64,000 bases of DNA from Linyphia triangularis (GCA_963978545.1 OZ021733.1:28271330-28335329); one strand, 5' to 3'; shown: positions 23,555 to 34,749, counted from the first letter of the stretch. The notes: generated by a model from the sequence alone, not told the origin. A program made the numbers and translations.

Positions 23555-24243
23555 AAGAATGGTGGTACGTAACAATTACATATTATAAAGTAGTGGTCCG
23601 TGACAAATACTTATTATAAAGTAGTGGTCTGTGACAAACACATATTATAAAGTAGTGGTCCGTGAAAAATTCATATTATAAAGTAGTGATAAGTGACAAT
23701 TATATATTATAAAGTAGTGGTCTGTGACAAATACATATTATAAAGTAGTGGTCTGTGACAAATACTTATTTTAAAATAGTGGTCTGTGACAAATACATAT
23801 TATAAAGTAGTAGTAAGTGACAATTACATATTGTAAAATAGTGATAATATGACAATTATATATTATAAAGTAGTGGTCTGTGACAAATACATAATTTAAA
23901 GTAGTGGTATGTGACAAATACTTATTATAAAGTAGTGGTCTGTGACAAATACTTATTTTAAAATAGTGGTCCGTGACAAATACATATTATAAAGTAGTAG
24001 TAAGTGACAATTACATATTATAAAGTAGTGATAAGTGACAATTATATATTATAAAGTAGTGGTCTGTGACAAATACATAATTTAAAGTAGTGGTATGTGA
24101 CAAATACTTATTATAAAATAGTGGTCCGTGACAAATACATATTATAAAGTAGTGGTCTGTGACAAATACTTATTTTAAAATAGTGGTCCGTGACAAATAC
24201 ATATTATAAAGTAGTAGTAAGTGACAATTACATATTATAAAGT
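23555..24243 (+). repeat. 31-bp minisatellite, left part
   Basis: About 22 units of 31 bp built from ATATTATAAAGTAGTGGT, CYGTGACAAAT variants. Variants such as AGTAAGTGACAATT recur in runs, suggesting expansion in blocks. The array is interrupted at 24243 and resumes at 30135. Confidence 0.95.
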
Positions 24244-24542
24244 CCCAAGCAACGCAACCATGTTGTTTCAATGTGGTGTCAACGTTAAATACCAACATGC
24301 ACAATGTTGTTTCAACGTGGAACTGTAACGTTGTTTTCAAGTGGAAGTGTTCACTTAAAGGAGCGTGGATGCAATGTTGTGTGCCAACGTTGTTTCAACG
24401 TAGATATATCACGTGGTTTCAATGTTGAATGTCAATATTGTTTCAACGTGGATTTGTCACATTGTTTCCACGTGAGAGTGTTCATTTTTGCCCATGTGGT
24501 TTCCACGTTGAATGTCAATGTTGTTTCAACATGGATGCATCC

Positions 24543-24832
24543 CATTGTTACCACCATGATAGTGTTCACTTTTACCAATGTTGTTTAAACATGAATCTTC
24601 CACATGAGTATTCAATATTGAATCTTACCAATGTTGTTTCAAGACACACATCCCATAATGCTGTTTTTACAGCACTATAGTTCTTGAGCCCAAGAACTAG
24701 TGCTGTAGAAACAGTTTTTCTGGAAAGTATGTCTTGAAACAACATTGGCAAGAATCAAGATTGAACACTCATGTGGAAGATTCATATTTAAACAACATTG
24801 GTAAAAGTGAACACTATCATGTGGTAACAATG
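24543..24832. repeat. Long foldback inside the CCCAAGC element
   Basis: Two arms of about 140 bp (24543-24686 and 24691-24832) are inverted copies separated by only four bases (AGCC). The centre is a TACAGCACTATAGTTCTTG stem. Both arms contain ACCAATGTTGTTT-like units. The ladder of short open frames here is a by-product of the repeats. Confidence 0.88.
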
Positions 24833-24899
24833 TGGAACACCCATGTTAAAACAGTATTGCTCATATTTTTCATATTCACATTGCTTTTTCATATTGCTC

Positions 24900-25750
24900 A
24901 TATTTTTCGGAAGGGGTTATGAAATTCAAATTCAAAATACCATTTAAAGTTGCAATTTTAAGCAAAACAAATTATTGATTTTTGTATTTTAATAGATAAC
25001 AGAAAAAATTTGGAAGCGAATGTATCCTGCCTACTTTTCTAAGCGCTTGTTTTGACACATATTTTTTTTCTTCACATGAATGTGTTTAGTTTTATTAACA
25101 CTGTAAAGTTTAAGAGTATATGCATTATAGAAACTCATTTAATGAAAAGAAAAAGTTAAAACTAGAATATTTTCCAAGTATTGGCTTTACGAGTTTCCAA
25201 CTACTGTTACACTATGTATCATCTTTTAGTAGGTAGAATATCATTTTGTGAAAAATTAAACTTTCCTTTTATATGCAGAGGATTATTCTGTACAAAAATT
25301 TAATTTTGCTCCAATGAACCACAAATAAAATTACTTATAATATCTGCTACTTAATTATCTCTGAACTAATCGAATTTGAATAAAAATTATATATATATAT
25401 TTTTTAACTGTAAAAATAAATCATTACATAATGTTCAAAATAATTTTATTTCAAAAATAGCACGCATAACATTAAAACAAATGTTAATAAAACAAATATT
25501 AATAATTACATGTAACAGTAACACACATGGTCCTAACACAATTACATAGGTACAAATACCTTTCAAATTGTTTTTAAGTTCACACTTTAAACCAGCAAAT
25601 GAAAAATTATAAGATGATTAAATATATATGTGCTAATTTTTAATGACATATCCCATTCAGAGCAACAGTAGGATCTTAACTTCAAGACCCCATTTAATAA
25701 CAGTAAAATAAGAAAGGAGATACAAAATAATTATTTAAGTTTATGAACCA
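24900..25750. other. AT-rich interior of the element
   Basis: No exon-like block or repeat terminus recognised. Confidence 0.4.
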
Positions 25751-25754
25751 TATG

Positions 25755-25879
25755 TTATAAACCATGTTTACAATCCTCAATATCATTCCCAAAAATATTC
25801 CACATCTCTGTCACCATCAGCAGCCTTAATGTCACTCCACGAGCTTCTTTCGCCTCCTCATTGGTTGTTTTCATAATCT
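25755..25879 (-). CDS. Candidate terminal exon of a small spliced gene
   Basis: On the minus strand a splice acceptor (TTTTATTTTAG) is followed by 41 codons ending in TAA. The reading is EIMKTTNEEAKEARG at the start and MWNIFGNDIEDC near the end, with an amphipathic helical middle. The stretch is clearly GC-richer than its surroundings. It joins in frame to the candidate first exon at 29562-29595: that exon ends one base into a codon, and this one supplies two (GAG). The joined product would be 52 residues. I do not recognise the protein. No canonical AATAAA follows closely. It could be a chance frame or debris of the element's own gene; a transcript would decide. Confidence 0.35.
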
Positions 25880-26149
25880 CTAAAATAAAATTACCTTTAT
25901 TTAATACAAAAACCATTCAAACATATATTTATATAGATATAACTGTTTTCCAATTTTTAAAAGTAGACACCATGCCAAAAATAATAATAAAGAAATACGA
26001 CGTGTAAAAATGCTCAAATCCAACTCTGCTACTTAAATCGCCAACCAAATTCAAAGATTGAATATATTAATCAAAATAATATCCCTTTTTTATGACTTAA
26101 AAAAATCCCTCTCTCGTGTTGAAAGCGATCCCCTTGTTTTGGATGGTTT

Positions 26150-26690
26150 TAAGTCAATGCCAGTATGCGGAAGCACCCTTCATATTATGGTGTGCACATT
26201 GGACTGACCAAAGATCACATGACCATTTAAGGCAATAACAGACTTATTTCAGAATATCATGCAATGACGATACACAATATAGTTTAATCAAAAGTAGATT
26301 ATGTAAAAAAAATTCGAAGGCAGATGCAGAATACCAATGTTGCCTACTCCCACCCCAGTATTTGAAAACTAAAATGAAGAGTAGAACAATTTACAGGAAA
26401 AACGTATAATATAGGTTTTTATTAATGTTATATTTCAATAGGAAACCAATTATAATTTTTGAAAATTCTAGATTCAAACAACTTAGTTGCCTTTTACTCT
26501 TCGGTATACTTTTAGAAAAATTTACTGTATCATACAAATTTTGCTTTAAATTCAAAAACACTCTTTACTACTTTGAGGATAAATTAAATGAGCTGCTGCA
26601 ACCAAGTTGAAGCCATGCTCTCTATTGGTTTCCAGTTCAAAGTCAGGAACTCATTTTTCATTACATAGTCGCCTGGAGGTTAAAATAGTC
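26150..26690. other. No supported feature
   Basis: A plus-strand frame of about 60 codons near 26425-26610 has AT-driven composition and no family resemblance. Confidence 0.35.
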
Positions 26691-26703
26691 AATTAGGAAA
26701 TTT

Positions 26704-26891
26704 TGGTACCTACGTATTAACGCCACCACAGCTACAGATTTGGCGGTTTTTAATTACTTACAAGGAATTATAGTTTTATACTTACAAGGAATCCAAAAGA
26801 TAACTGCGTGCGAACAACAAGATTGCTCTTTATTGGTGGCACTGAAAAACCGTCAAATCTGTAGCTGCAGTGGCGTTAATACGTAAGTACC
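26704..26891. mobile_element. Hairpin MITE
   Basis: Inverted arms of about 47 bp: GGTACCTACGTATTAACGCC at the left and GGTACTTACGTATTAACGCC read from the right, continuing through CTACAGATTT...CGG. A direct repeat CTGGAGGYTAAAATAGTCA flanks the region at 26670 and 26921, so it may sit inside a larger duplicated unit. Confidence 0.8.
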
Positions 26892-27083
26892 GATATTTTT
26901 CTTACCAAAAAAAGTTTTCTGGAGGCTAAAATAGTCACTTTAGTAAACGCCACTAGCAGCCTTGTTATAATACTGCCATAATTCAGACATGTTCACAACA
27001 GCAAAACTAATTTAAAAATAAAAAAATTATACTTAATATATAAATTATAGAGGATTATCAAAAGAACTATCAGTGTCATTTAA

Positions 27084-27461
27084 CATGATGGCCACAAAAT
27101 TCAGGTAAAAAGTTCCCTGACAGATTTAAAAAAAATTCCCTTCTTGCAAACTTTTTCCAAATTCCCCCAATTTTTCCAGATATGTTGACACATTTATCAA
27201 ATAGAACATGTATGCTAAAGAGATAATATGCCAATTTTTTAAAAATAGGTTTGGTGGTAGTTAAAAGTTAAAATTATTCCATAACATTAAAACTTCTAAT
27301 GATTATCACAGCAAATCATCAGGAAAATGGTACCAAAATAGGGATAATGGAAAAACATACCCTAAACAGTAACAGTAAATTTTCCTGAATATTAAAAAAA
27401 TTCCCTGATTTTTTCCACAATCGAAAAGTTTCTTGATTTCCAGGTTCTGTAGCCACACTGT
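27084..27461. mobile_element. MITE family J at TTAA
   Basis: The left end CATGATGGCCACAAAATTCAGG and the right end, inverted, AGTGTGGCTACAGAACCTGG are both next to TTAA (27080-27083 and 27462-27465). The interior is full of TTCCCTGA and TTTTCCAGA-type motifs. A related fragment is at 28961-29078. Confidence 0.65.
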
Positions 27462-27576
27462 TTAAGTACAACAGCTGTATAAGCAAGTCCACTGAACACT
27501 GAAAAAAAGAAAGAAGAATGTTCAATTCTAATACAATAAGTAAATTTATTCTAAAAAGTATTCCCAAATCTAATTA

Positions 27577-28430
27577 CAGTCAAACCCTGTTAATGCGAAA
27601 TCCGTTAACCTGAACTCCAGTTTAACGCAAAGTAAAAGCAGTTCTCCGTACTTAAAACTTAGCGTTAATTTATTCAGTTAGCACAAACAATTTCAGCGGC
27701 CCCATCGACTTCGTGTTAATGAAGTTTAGCAGCAGAGTTGGACCCCACCCTCCCAAAAAAAAATGGGGTTTTTTTTTGTTTAAAAGTTTTTTTTTTTTTT
27801 TAAATCCTTTTCTAATTTAAATGTATACATATTTATAAATAAAATTTTACATTAACTAGAATAATAAATGTTTAAATAACAAATAATATTTCTTCTGAAA
27901 ATAATTTACACTAAGTAAATAAACAATTGCTACTTATGTGAACAATTAAATCATTAAATTTTAATATTATATTTAGAGATATGTTTTTTTAAATCCAACG
28001 GAAACTATATAATACAATAGTAATTGTTTACTACTTCTACATGGAATGTTGCTCTTAGATTCATCAGTAATGGTGATAAGTTATACATAATTATATTTTT
28101 AAGGTTTAGAAATAAATTATTTAAGCACAAAATCTCTATTTCACAAACAAGTTTAAAATGCAGCATATAATTTAATTTTAATTAATAATTTTGAATATTA
28201 TTATAAAACAGTAATAAAACACTTAGATTAATATAAAAAGTTATTTTTGATACTTATAAAAAAAAAGTTCTACAGACTTTCACTATAAGATTTATTTAAA
28301 AAAGTTATTTACAACAAATAATTTAAAAAATCTAATTATAAATAAACACACAAAAAAAGTGCAATTTTAAATTAATCTTTAAAAAGAGGAAAAACTATTT
28401 GGTTTAAACCATGCCAACCCTGTTCGACTG
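27577..28430. mobile_element. Pogo/Tigger-like MITE with TA duplication
   Basis: The left end CAGTCAAACCCTGTTAATG and the right end, inverted, CAGTCGAACAGGGTTGGC are each bordered by TA (27575-27576 and 28431-28432). This is typical of pogo/Tigger elements. The interior is AT-rich with no transposase. Confidence 0.7.
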
Positions 28431-28960
28431 TATAACATAAAAGGGAGATTTAAAAAAATATATATATATATTTTTTGCAAAAGAACAGAATTCCACTTTC
28501 TAATTTTAGTTTTTTAGAAAGTTCTTTTTGTAAATTTTTAAATAGCGAAATATCCTATACTGTACTAGATCTTTTCAATTTACCACAGTACCTGAAAAGG
28601 ATAGGTTTCAGTTGTTAGGAGCCAGCGATCAGATTCCAGGCACTATACCTGTTCCGCATTCCACAGTGTTGTACATGGTGGCAGTAAACTGAAAATATGA
28701 TAACTATTATAAAATGTATCATCCTTATGCACATGTATATATTTACACTGATGACGTCTTTTTTAAACCTTACTTTGAAATATCGATTTGATTACCAAGT
28801 GGGATAGGGAGAAATTCTCAATTTGTTATCCATCACTGCTTGAAAAAGAAAATTAACGAAAGAAATTCATTTTTTGCACACAAAACATCAGTTCATTTTG
28901 CAGCTATGTTTTTAAATAAACACTTAATTTTACATTAATTAAAACAACACATTACACAGA

Positions 28961-29078
28961 GTGGCCACAAAATTCAGGAAATAAAGTTTTCTGATAATAC
29001 CCTGATAGATTTTTAAAAATTCTCTGATTTCACAGCAAGTTTTCTTCAAATTTCCTGAACTTTTCCAGATGTGTGATC
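28961..29078 (+). repeat. Family J fragment
   Basis: GAGTGGCCACAAAATTCAGG followed by CTGATAGATTTTTAAAA and TTTCCTGAACTTTTCCAGATG parallels the left half of the element at 27084. Confidence 0.5.
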
Positions 29079-29561
29079 GAATTAAACATGTTAAAGAGAC
29101 TACGGGTGTGGAAAATCACATAACTTTCAATTATATTATATAACATTAAGAAATATTCTATACTACATCTGTATTCCACCTGAAATAAATTCCCGGCCCT
29201 GTTGACAATTTATAATATTACGGTGGAGGTTTTTTTTAACTGAATTAGTTCATTTAATTACCGCAAAAATTCTTTCAACAAGTATAGAAATAATATTTAT
29301 ACAGCATGTTTAATTCTCAGTGATCAATCGTTTTAGAAAAACATACTTCTACAAGATAGCCCATTCAGTTTTATAGTTCATAAAAATACGTGAAATATAC
29401 AATAGGTTTTTTTATTTATGTCACACGTGTGTCCCAAAAATCAACAAACCTCACTGATAAGAACATCATTATCTAATTTCATTTATAAATAGAAATACAT
29501 CTAATTTAGAAAACCGGCAAATAATAGAGTATAATTTAATAATGTAATGAAGAAAACTTAC

Positions 29562-29595
29562 CAGAAAAGGCATAAATCCAATCGTCAACAGACAT
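29562..29595 (-). CDS. Candidate first coding exon, small spliced gene
   Basis: On the minus strand ATG is followed by SVDDWIYAFS and then a perfect splice donor (CTG|GTAAGT). Upstream of the ATG lie a CRE-like TGACGTAG (about 29630) and an NRF-1-like TGCGCATGCG (29661-29670), which are common in housekeeping promoters. The exon ends one base into a codon and is phase-compatible with 25755-25879; it also tolerates other acceptors at 27498 and about 28692. I cannot name the protein. The evidence is sequence architecture only. Confidence 0.35.
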
Positions 29596-29624
29596 CGTCA
29601 AGTTTCAAATCAACTTCAAAAGTG

Positions 29625-29675
29625 ATGCCAACTACGTCATCACTGAAGGTAAAAGCGTATTGCGCATGCGTAGGA
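29625..29675 (-). promoter_or_regulatory. Possible promoter: NRF-1-like and CRE-like sites
   Basis: TGCGCATGCG at 29661-29670 and TGACGTAG about 30 bp nearer to the candidate start codon. The spacing fits a TATA-less promoter. A similar GCGCATGCGC also occurs in a dispersed repeat at 10.7 kb, so the motif alone is weak evidence. Confidence 0.3.
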
Positions 29676-30134
29676 TGATAAAAATCGTGGATCAGTGGTG
29701 TAATGTTGAATTATCACATTGAAGCCATATTAAAAAACCACATTGAGTAAACGGATTTTTACTTTTTGCTTTTATAAATTGCTTTTACCAAAGTTTTCAA
29801 TTAATATGATTCTTGGACAGGATTGGGGCTTTCCAAAAACCAAAGAAGACACTTGTTTCATGTCTGGTTGAAATATCACATTGAAACAACATTGTGATAT
29901 CACATTAGAAAAGTAAAGAAAACGAAATTCTGACTTTATTCGTACTACATAATTAAAACCCCTAAAAATTATACGAAATAAATTGATTTCTTCTAATATC
30001 TGTTATAAAATATCAGCTTCCTTAAAAATGCATTGGAATTGCACATTGATACAATGTGGTTACAATGTGCCTTTCTCACTTTCAACGTATCCACCAAAAA
30101 ACCACATAGAAACAACATGAGTGTGTTGCTTGGG

Positions 30135-30272
30135 GTAGTGATAAGTGACAATTACATATTATAAAGTAGTGGTCTGTGACAAATACTTATTATAAAATAG
30201 TGGTCCGTGACAAGTACATATTATAAAGTAGTGGTCCGTGACAAATACATATTATAAAGTAGTGGTCCACAG
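30135..30272 (+). repeat. 31-bp minisatellite, right part
   Basis: About four more units in register with the left part. The last unit runs into GTGGTCCACAGTCTCCC. Confidence 0.93.
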
Positions 30273-30303
30273 TCTCCCTTTAAAATTGTGAAATACTGCT
30301 CTA
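30273..30303 (-). mobile_element. hAT-like terminus at the end of the minisatellite
   Basis: Reading inward on the minus strand: TAGAGCAGTATTTCACAATT, then AAAGGGAGACTGTGGACCAC. This is the style of hAT ends (TAGAGCAGTGTTTCTCAA...GTGGACCAC). The minisatellite unit contains GTGGTCCGTGAC, so the array probably grew from a hAT subterminal region. No opposite end seen. Confidence 0.5.
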
Positions 30304-30886
30304 GATACACCAACCCTTCCCATCTAATTGATATCTTCCTCGCCCAGTTTTCTACACCCGTCACCCGACACTTAAAATACCAACCCACAATAGTATAAGC
30401 CTTGTTTCGATACAGATATTTCTTAATTCATAAACACTTAAGAAGCCATAAACCGCGGGTAGTAAAAGGCGGAACCGTCTTAACCTCCACGACACCTACG
30501 CTGAAGAAAACGCGAATTTCAACAGTGGATCACGTGACCATTCATCCAGAAAGGGAAAAGAAGTCACTTTGGCCCTGAGGCAAATTGTGATTTATATATC
30601 CAGAAAAGATTTATTCTTCACAAAAGCCAATTAGAGAATTATGTCATTGTGAAGGGTGATTAGAATCTGTAAACAAAAGCTTTTTGAGATGCTAATACGA
30701 AAAAATTATCCCTTTGCTGTTCAAGGTTTAAGGAGATTTTGAGGTTGAGGTTTGCCTTTTTGGTAAGATACAGGGTGAGTTTGAGTTGCGGTTTTGTTGG
30801 GAAATTTAAAGAGGCCACGGTGAATGTTATGGTTGTTATGTCCTAAGGGAATATTTATAGGAAATATATATCAGTATTTCTCTTTT
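30304..30886. other. Unique-looking DNA, no gene called
   Basis: A locally GC-richer patch at 30430-30600 has no clear exon boundaries. Confidence 0.35.
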
Positions 30887-30899
30887 CAGTATCCTGAAG

Positions 30900-31069
30900 G
30901 CTAATTTGATGGCTGTGGGTTTGCGCTCTGGCCTCGCATGCCGGGTTCGAATCCTGTGTTAGGCATAGATGTTAGTTGTGGTTCGGAATCCACGTTAATC
31001 TGTAGGTCCCGACCTGATTCGTCGTCATTGAGTATAAATATAGGTCATTGAGCGTACAAACCAACCAAC
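30900..31069 (+). mobile_element. tRNA-derived SINE family B, copy 2
   Basis: Includes GGCTGTGGGTTTGCGCTCTGG, the B box GGTTCGAATCC, TTAGGCATAGATGTT, GGAATCCACGTTAA and the end GTACAAACCAACCAAC. Flanked by a 13-bp duplication CAGTATCCTGAAG (30887-30899) and CAGTATCCAGAAG (31070-31082). Confidence 0.92.
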
Positions 31070-31346
31070 CAGTATCCAGAAGAGCTATTAGGTTATTCAT
31101 GGTTAAAATACAGAAATTTTGTCAAGGTTATCAGGATTTTAATACTGCGTTCCTATATGCAGCAAAATTTAAAATGCTATTCAACAATGTTTAAAGACTC
31201 TTCGTTTTTTGGTCTTTGTCCTGTAACAAATTAAAATACACCAAAGTGCTCTACAATAGAGTTCAACCATAATTTTAGAAACATCAAAGCATCTTGTACT
31301 CACAAAGTAGCACACAAATGAAACAAAGTTTAAAAATATCCGTCTA

Positions 31347-31557
31347 TTTCAAGAATAGCTCCCTCCACTTTGTCTGGTGTCGTCTGTTGCCGTGGAAACA
31401 AAACTACACCCATTTTCCAAAGGGGATTTCAAGTGACAGAAATCTACATTTGCCGTATTGTAACCGTTTTGGGCGCCAATTTCCTGCACGTGTCACCCTC
31501 ATTCTAAATCAACGAGTCTTAATTCTATAGCGACTGTCACCATCCAAATTATCTGAC
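31347..31557 (+). repeat. Dispersed repeat family G, copy 3
   Basis: Collinear with 3242-3456 over most of its length (GAATAGCTCCC, CTTTGTCTGGTGTCG, CGTGGAAACAAAACTA, AATCTACATTTGCCGTATTG, TTCTATAGCGACTGTCACCA). Confidence 0.7.
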
Positions 31558-31559
31558 TC

Positions 31560-33090
31560 ATCATTATTCTCCTCACAGACAGACAGTATCTGCTTTTAAA
31601 CTTACATAAGGTGGTTGAATAACGTCCCACAAAGTTGTTAAGTGAAGAGGATTAATGAAAGAATAGTTTGTTTCCACCCATGAGTAAAAATAAAGATAAT
31701 GTATTATAACAAATTTTTTTTTGTGAAGTGGCTTAGACTTGGGGAATTCATAGCAACTAATGGTTGTTTATTTATTTTTAGGAATACTTTGTATTTGTTT
31801 TAAGATTTGTTTGTGTTATTTCACATTAGGATGGGTAAAGAAATCTCTGATATAAATTTCATGTGTTGATGAGTTCCATTGAAAAGTGTTAGCAAAATAA
31901 AAAATACTTGAATTTTACGTAGGAGCGTAGTTTACGAATGAAACGGGAAATATTGGACTTAAAACAAAGTTGGTAATGCGATTGATTGGTTTTATTAAAT
32001 CATTTAATAAAACCAATCAATAAATATTTATTTATTCAACTTTAAATATAGAAATATTCACTTATGAATATTTTTGTATAGCAGGTGTCTAGCTTATTTA
32101 AAAATAGTAAATTAAAATAAATAAAGGAGAAAATAATACCAATCCGAATGCAATTTCTAAAAACTTTTTCTTTAGTTTAGCTTCAAAAGAATTTTTAAAA
32201 AAATCAGACTTTTTTTCCAGTGTGTTTAAAATAGAAAATAAGAAGTAATCGGTTGAGAAACCATAACTGAATTGTACTTTGTAGAAATTTTCATAAACTT
32301 TTGATTTTTTGGAGAAAACCAATGAATCAAGAATTCTTAACGTTTCACGCAAATAAATGTAATATTTGAATTAGCATTCTCCGAAGAACAACATTCGCTT
32401 AATGATACTATAAAGAATTCAATAAATTATCAAATTACTAGTTTCTCAACAACCCTTTCTTATTCCATTAGTAATCATTGAAAAATACATACTTAAATAA
32501 AATAAATGGTATCGTACTTTTGAAAAAAGAAGTTTGTGAAGAGATATTCAATATCACATGTCCCCTTTCCGTTTTAATTATGGTTTTTCTTTTAATTATC
32601 TTTTATTTCCCATTTCCAAAAGTAAGGAAAAACAATGAGTAGTTAAGCCATCTTTTTTTACGTATAAATAAAAACATCAAACTTTTAATATGAGTTACTA
32701 AAGATAGTAAGGTGCTCATTTACAAATCCTGACTAGCGACATATTCCAAAAAAAATCAGTAAAATTAATGGCTTTGAAAAAAATCACTTTGCCTTATCTA
32801 AAAAGCATAGAAATGCTACTGATCCTTGCCAGCATATATAAAAAAACAATCCACTTAAGCATTCGTCACCAATCATCCAAAAAATAACTCATGACATACA
32901 CTCTGGCTATCTTCAATGGCCTCTTCAGAAATAAAATGTCATTCAGCTAGAAAAGGACTTCTATTCCACAAAGTTAGAAAAAGTATAATATAGAGCCCCT
33001 CCATCTAAATAATTTGTCTATGCATTATTTGTGACGTGCATTATCAACGACATGGCCTACTTGGAAGATCATTAAAAGTGAATGAAGAGG
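31560..33090. other. AT-rich stretch with a perfect palindrome
   Basis: Apart from the palindrome at 31981-32021, nothing is recognised until the exon-like block at 33.1 kb. Confidence 0.4.
31981..32021. repeat. Perfect 41-bp palindrome
   Basis: Arms ATTGATTGGTTTTATTAAAT and its exact complement are separated by a single C. The arms have no mismatches. Confidence 0.95.
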
Positions 33091-33109
33091 CGCTCAGAAC
33101 GGTGACAGA

Positions 33110-33260
33110 ATGCTTTTCTTATTTATATGCTGTGTCCATGGTGTTCTCCCCCGCAATGCCACAACTCGCAATACCACCAATGAATCCACCGGCATTAGTA
33201 TGGCGGCTGATGCTTTGCTTAAGAACAACCTGTTAGAGCGGCAAGAGGATGTTTTGACAG
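33110..33260 (+). CDS. Candidate first coding exon of a secreted or membrane protein
   Basis: ATG in a fair context (GACAGAATGC) opens 50 codons plus one base before a splice donor (ACAG|GTTTGA). Residues 1-11 are MLFLFICCVHG, a short hydrophobic signal-like segment with Val and Gly at -3 and -1 of a possible cleavage site. Next comes RNATTRNTTNES, three N-glycosylation sequons within eleven residues, then an acidic helix-like stretch (ADALLKNNLLERQEDVLT). An in-frame stop 25 bp upstream makes this the first usable ATG. Local composition is much GC-richer than the flanks. I do not recognise the protein; a peptide precursor or a receptor ectodomain would both fit. No certain second exon was found, although a phase-compatible microexon lies at 53093-53121. 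A 66-codon frame in another register over the same bases (33036-33236) lacks such features. Confidence 0.4.
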
Positions 33261-33264
33261 GTTT

Positions 33265-34640
33265 GATTTCTCTTTCTTAAACTTTCGTTTTTATCTTTTG
33301 AAACTGGAAAGTCTAATTTTATTCTTCTTCTTGTTTGGTCTTCATTTTTAATCGATCTTGATCGAGTGTGTAAGGAAAGAACAGTTTTATTAAGATTAAT
33401 TTTCAATCATTCTCTGCTCTTTAGACGTATTGAAGTATTTTGCGAAATACCCATCTGTCTAAATAATATAAAAAATAAACTTTTATCAGACATAAAAACA
33501 GCAATGCATTGAAGTTTAATGGTTTCATTTCTTAATAAACTTTAACAATGTTAAATAACTTTTCAAACACACTTTTAATTAAAACGGTAGTCTTTTTTAT
33601 TCTACTATATAGACTTCACGCAATATTTTTCAAAATCGTCTGCTTAAAATATATGCTAGACGACGTCACAGTCGATTTCTTACCGCGAGAATAAATAAAA
33701 CAAAGATTGTGATTGCTTAAAGGAATGTAAAAATTCAAGCTAATTTCGAAACGTTTGTTGTGGTTGGTCACAAAAATAAGTCAAAAGTGTGGCTGTTCGA
33801 TACAACTCCACTCTTAATTACGCTTCCTGCATAAGGTTCATTAAAACTTAATTTCAAAAAGAAATTTAGAAAAATTATAGGTTTTTATGTCTTCAACAGA
33901 AGGTTACTACTGTAAGAGAAAATATCGCAAATTAATTTTTAATTAGTAAGAGTAAAAATGCCACCCGAATGACCCTCGATGGTTTTCATAAGTATATATC
34001 ATAAGAGGAAAAATAATTATGCTTAAGTAGTACGATTTTACATTACAAATATTGGGTGTAATAAAAATTAATGAGGTAGTCTAATGAAATGCACACGATG
34101 TACACTTGTAGAAAACAGTATTCGGATTAAAAGATATACTAATATAGTCTCTCATATTTAATATACCATTAACGCAACGCAAATAAATTCTTCAGTATTA
34201 GAATAATAACTTTTCACTTGATAACACTTGAAATGGACTGGTAAATCTCTCTGCTCTTGCCTTATATATATAATTCTGTATCCATTGGCTAAAAAAAAGA
34301 TTTTTTTCATTTTTTTTTCAGAATCATTACCAGGTTCACCTGATTAGTTAATTGATGATTAACACGGAATGCAGTTAAACAACTTAAATGGAAATTTTGT
34401 ACAAATTGATCCATAAATACCCAAAGACATTAAGTAAAGTTTTCAAAAAAAAAAAAAAAAAATTAGCTTTTTTTAAATTTTAATGTTTTTTTTTTTCAAT
34501 TATGGGGAAAACTTTTCTTTCTTATCCTATTTGGGTTTCATGTAAAACGGGATCTAGAATGAAATTGATACAATTTACCTTTATCCTGGCAAAAATTATC
34601 CCCAAATTTTTTTTTAATAAAACGTAACCGTATCCCTTAG
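33265..34640. other. AT-rich stretch, possibly intron, nothing recognised
   Basis: No repeat family or further exon recognised. Confidence 0.35.
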
Positions 34641-34645
34641 AAAAT

Positions 34646-34746
34646 ATACTCAGTTAGATTGTACGTGGGGGATACTACGTAATATATACTCTATTAGGTA
34701 GTACGTCTTGGATACTATGTAATATATACTCAATTAGGTTGTACGT
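34646..34746 (+). repeat. Short tandem repeat, about 47 bp x 2.2
   Basis: Units of TATACTCNRTTAGRTTGTACGT followed by GGATACTACGTAATA; two full copies and part of a third. Confidence 0.75.
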
Positions 34747-34749
34747 TAG

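Larger units (their letters stand above)
24244..30134. mobile_element. 5.9-kb element with CCCAAGC inverted termini
   Basis: The left end is CCCAAGCAACGCAACCATGT and the right end, inverted, is CCCAAGCAACACACTCATGT. Both continue into a TGTTTCNATGTGG block, giving about 33 bp of imperfect inverted repeat. Removing the unit plus one GT restores the 31-bp minisatellite in register, so the target duplication appears to be 2 bp (24242-24243 and 30135-30136). Subterminal zones carry many copies of a TGTTGTTTCAACGTGG motif. Several other MITEs are nested inside. No transposase could be recognised, so the superfamily is unknown. A possible small spliced gene lies on the minus strand. Confidence 0.7.

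Noticed and set aside
23555..24243. CRISPR-like regular repeats
   Set aside because: Head-to-tail minisatellite without spacers in a eukaryotic genome; the same applies to the arrays at 41.4, 46.8, 48.8 and 63.2 kb.
24304..24922. Open frames of 60-94 codons near 24.3-24.9 kb
   Set aside because: By-products of the subterminal repeats and foldback arms of the CCCAAGC element.
27319..27567. 82-codon minus-strand frame as an exon
   Set aside because: More than half of it is inside the family J MITE; only the acceptor at 27499 is exon-like.
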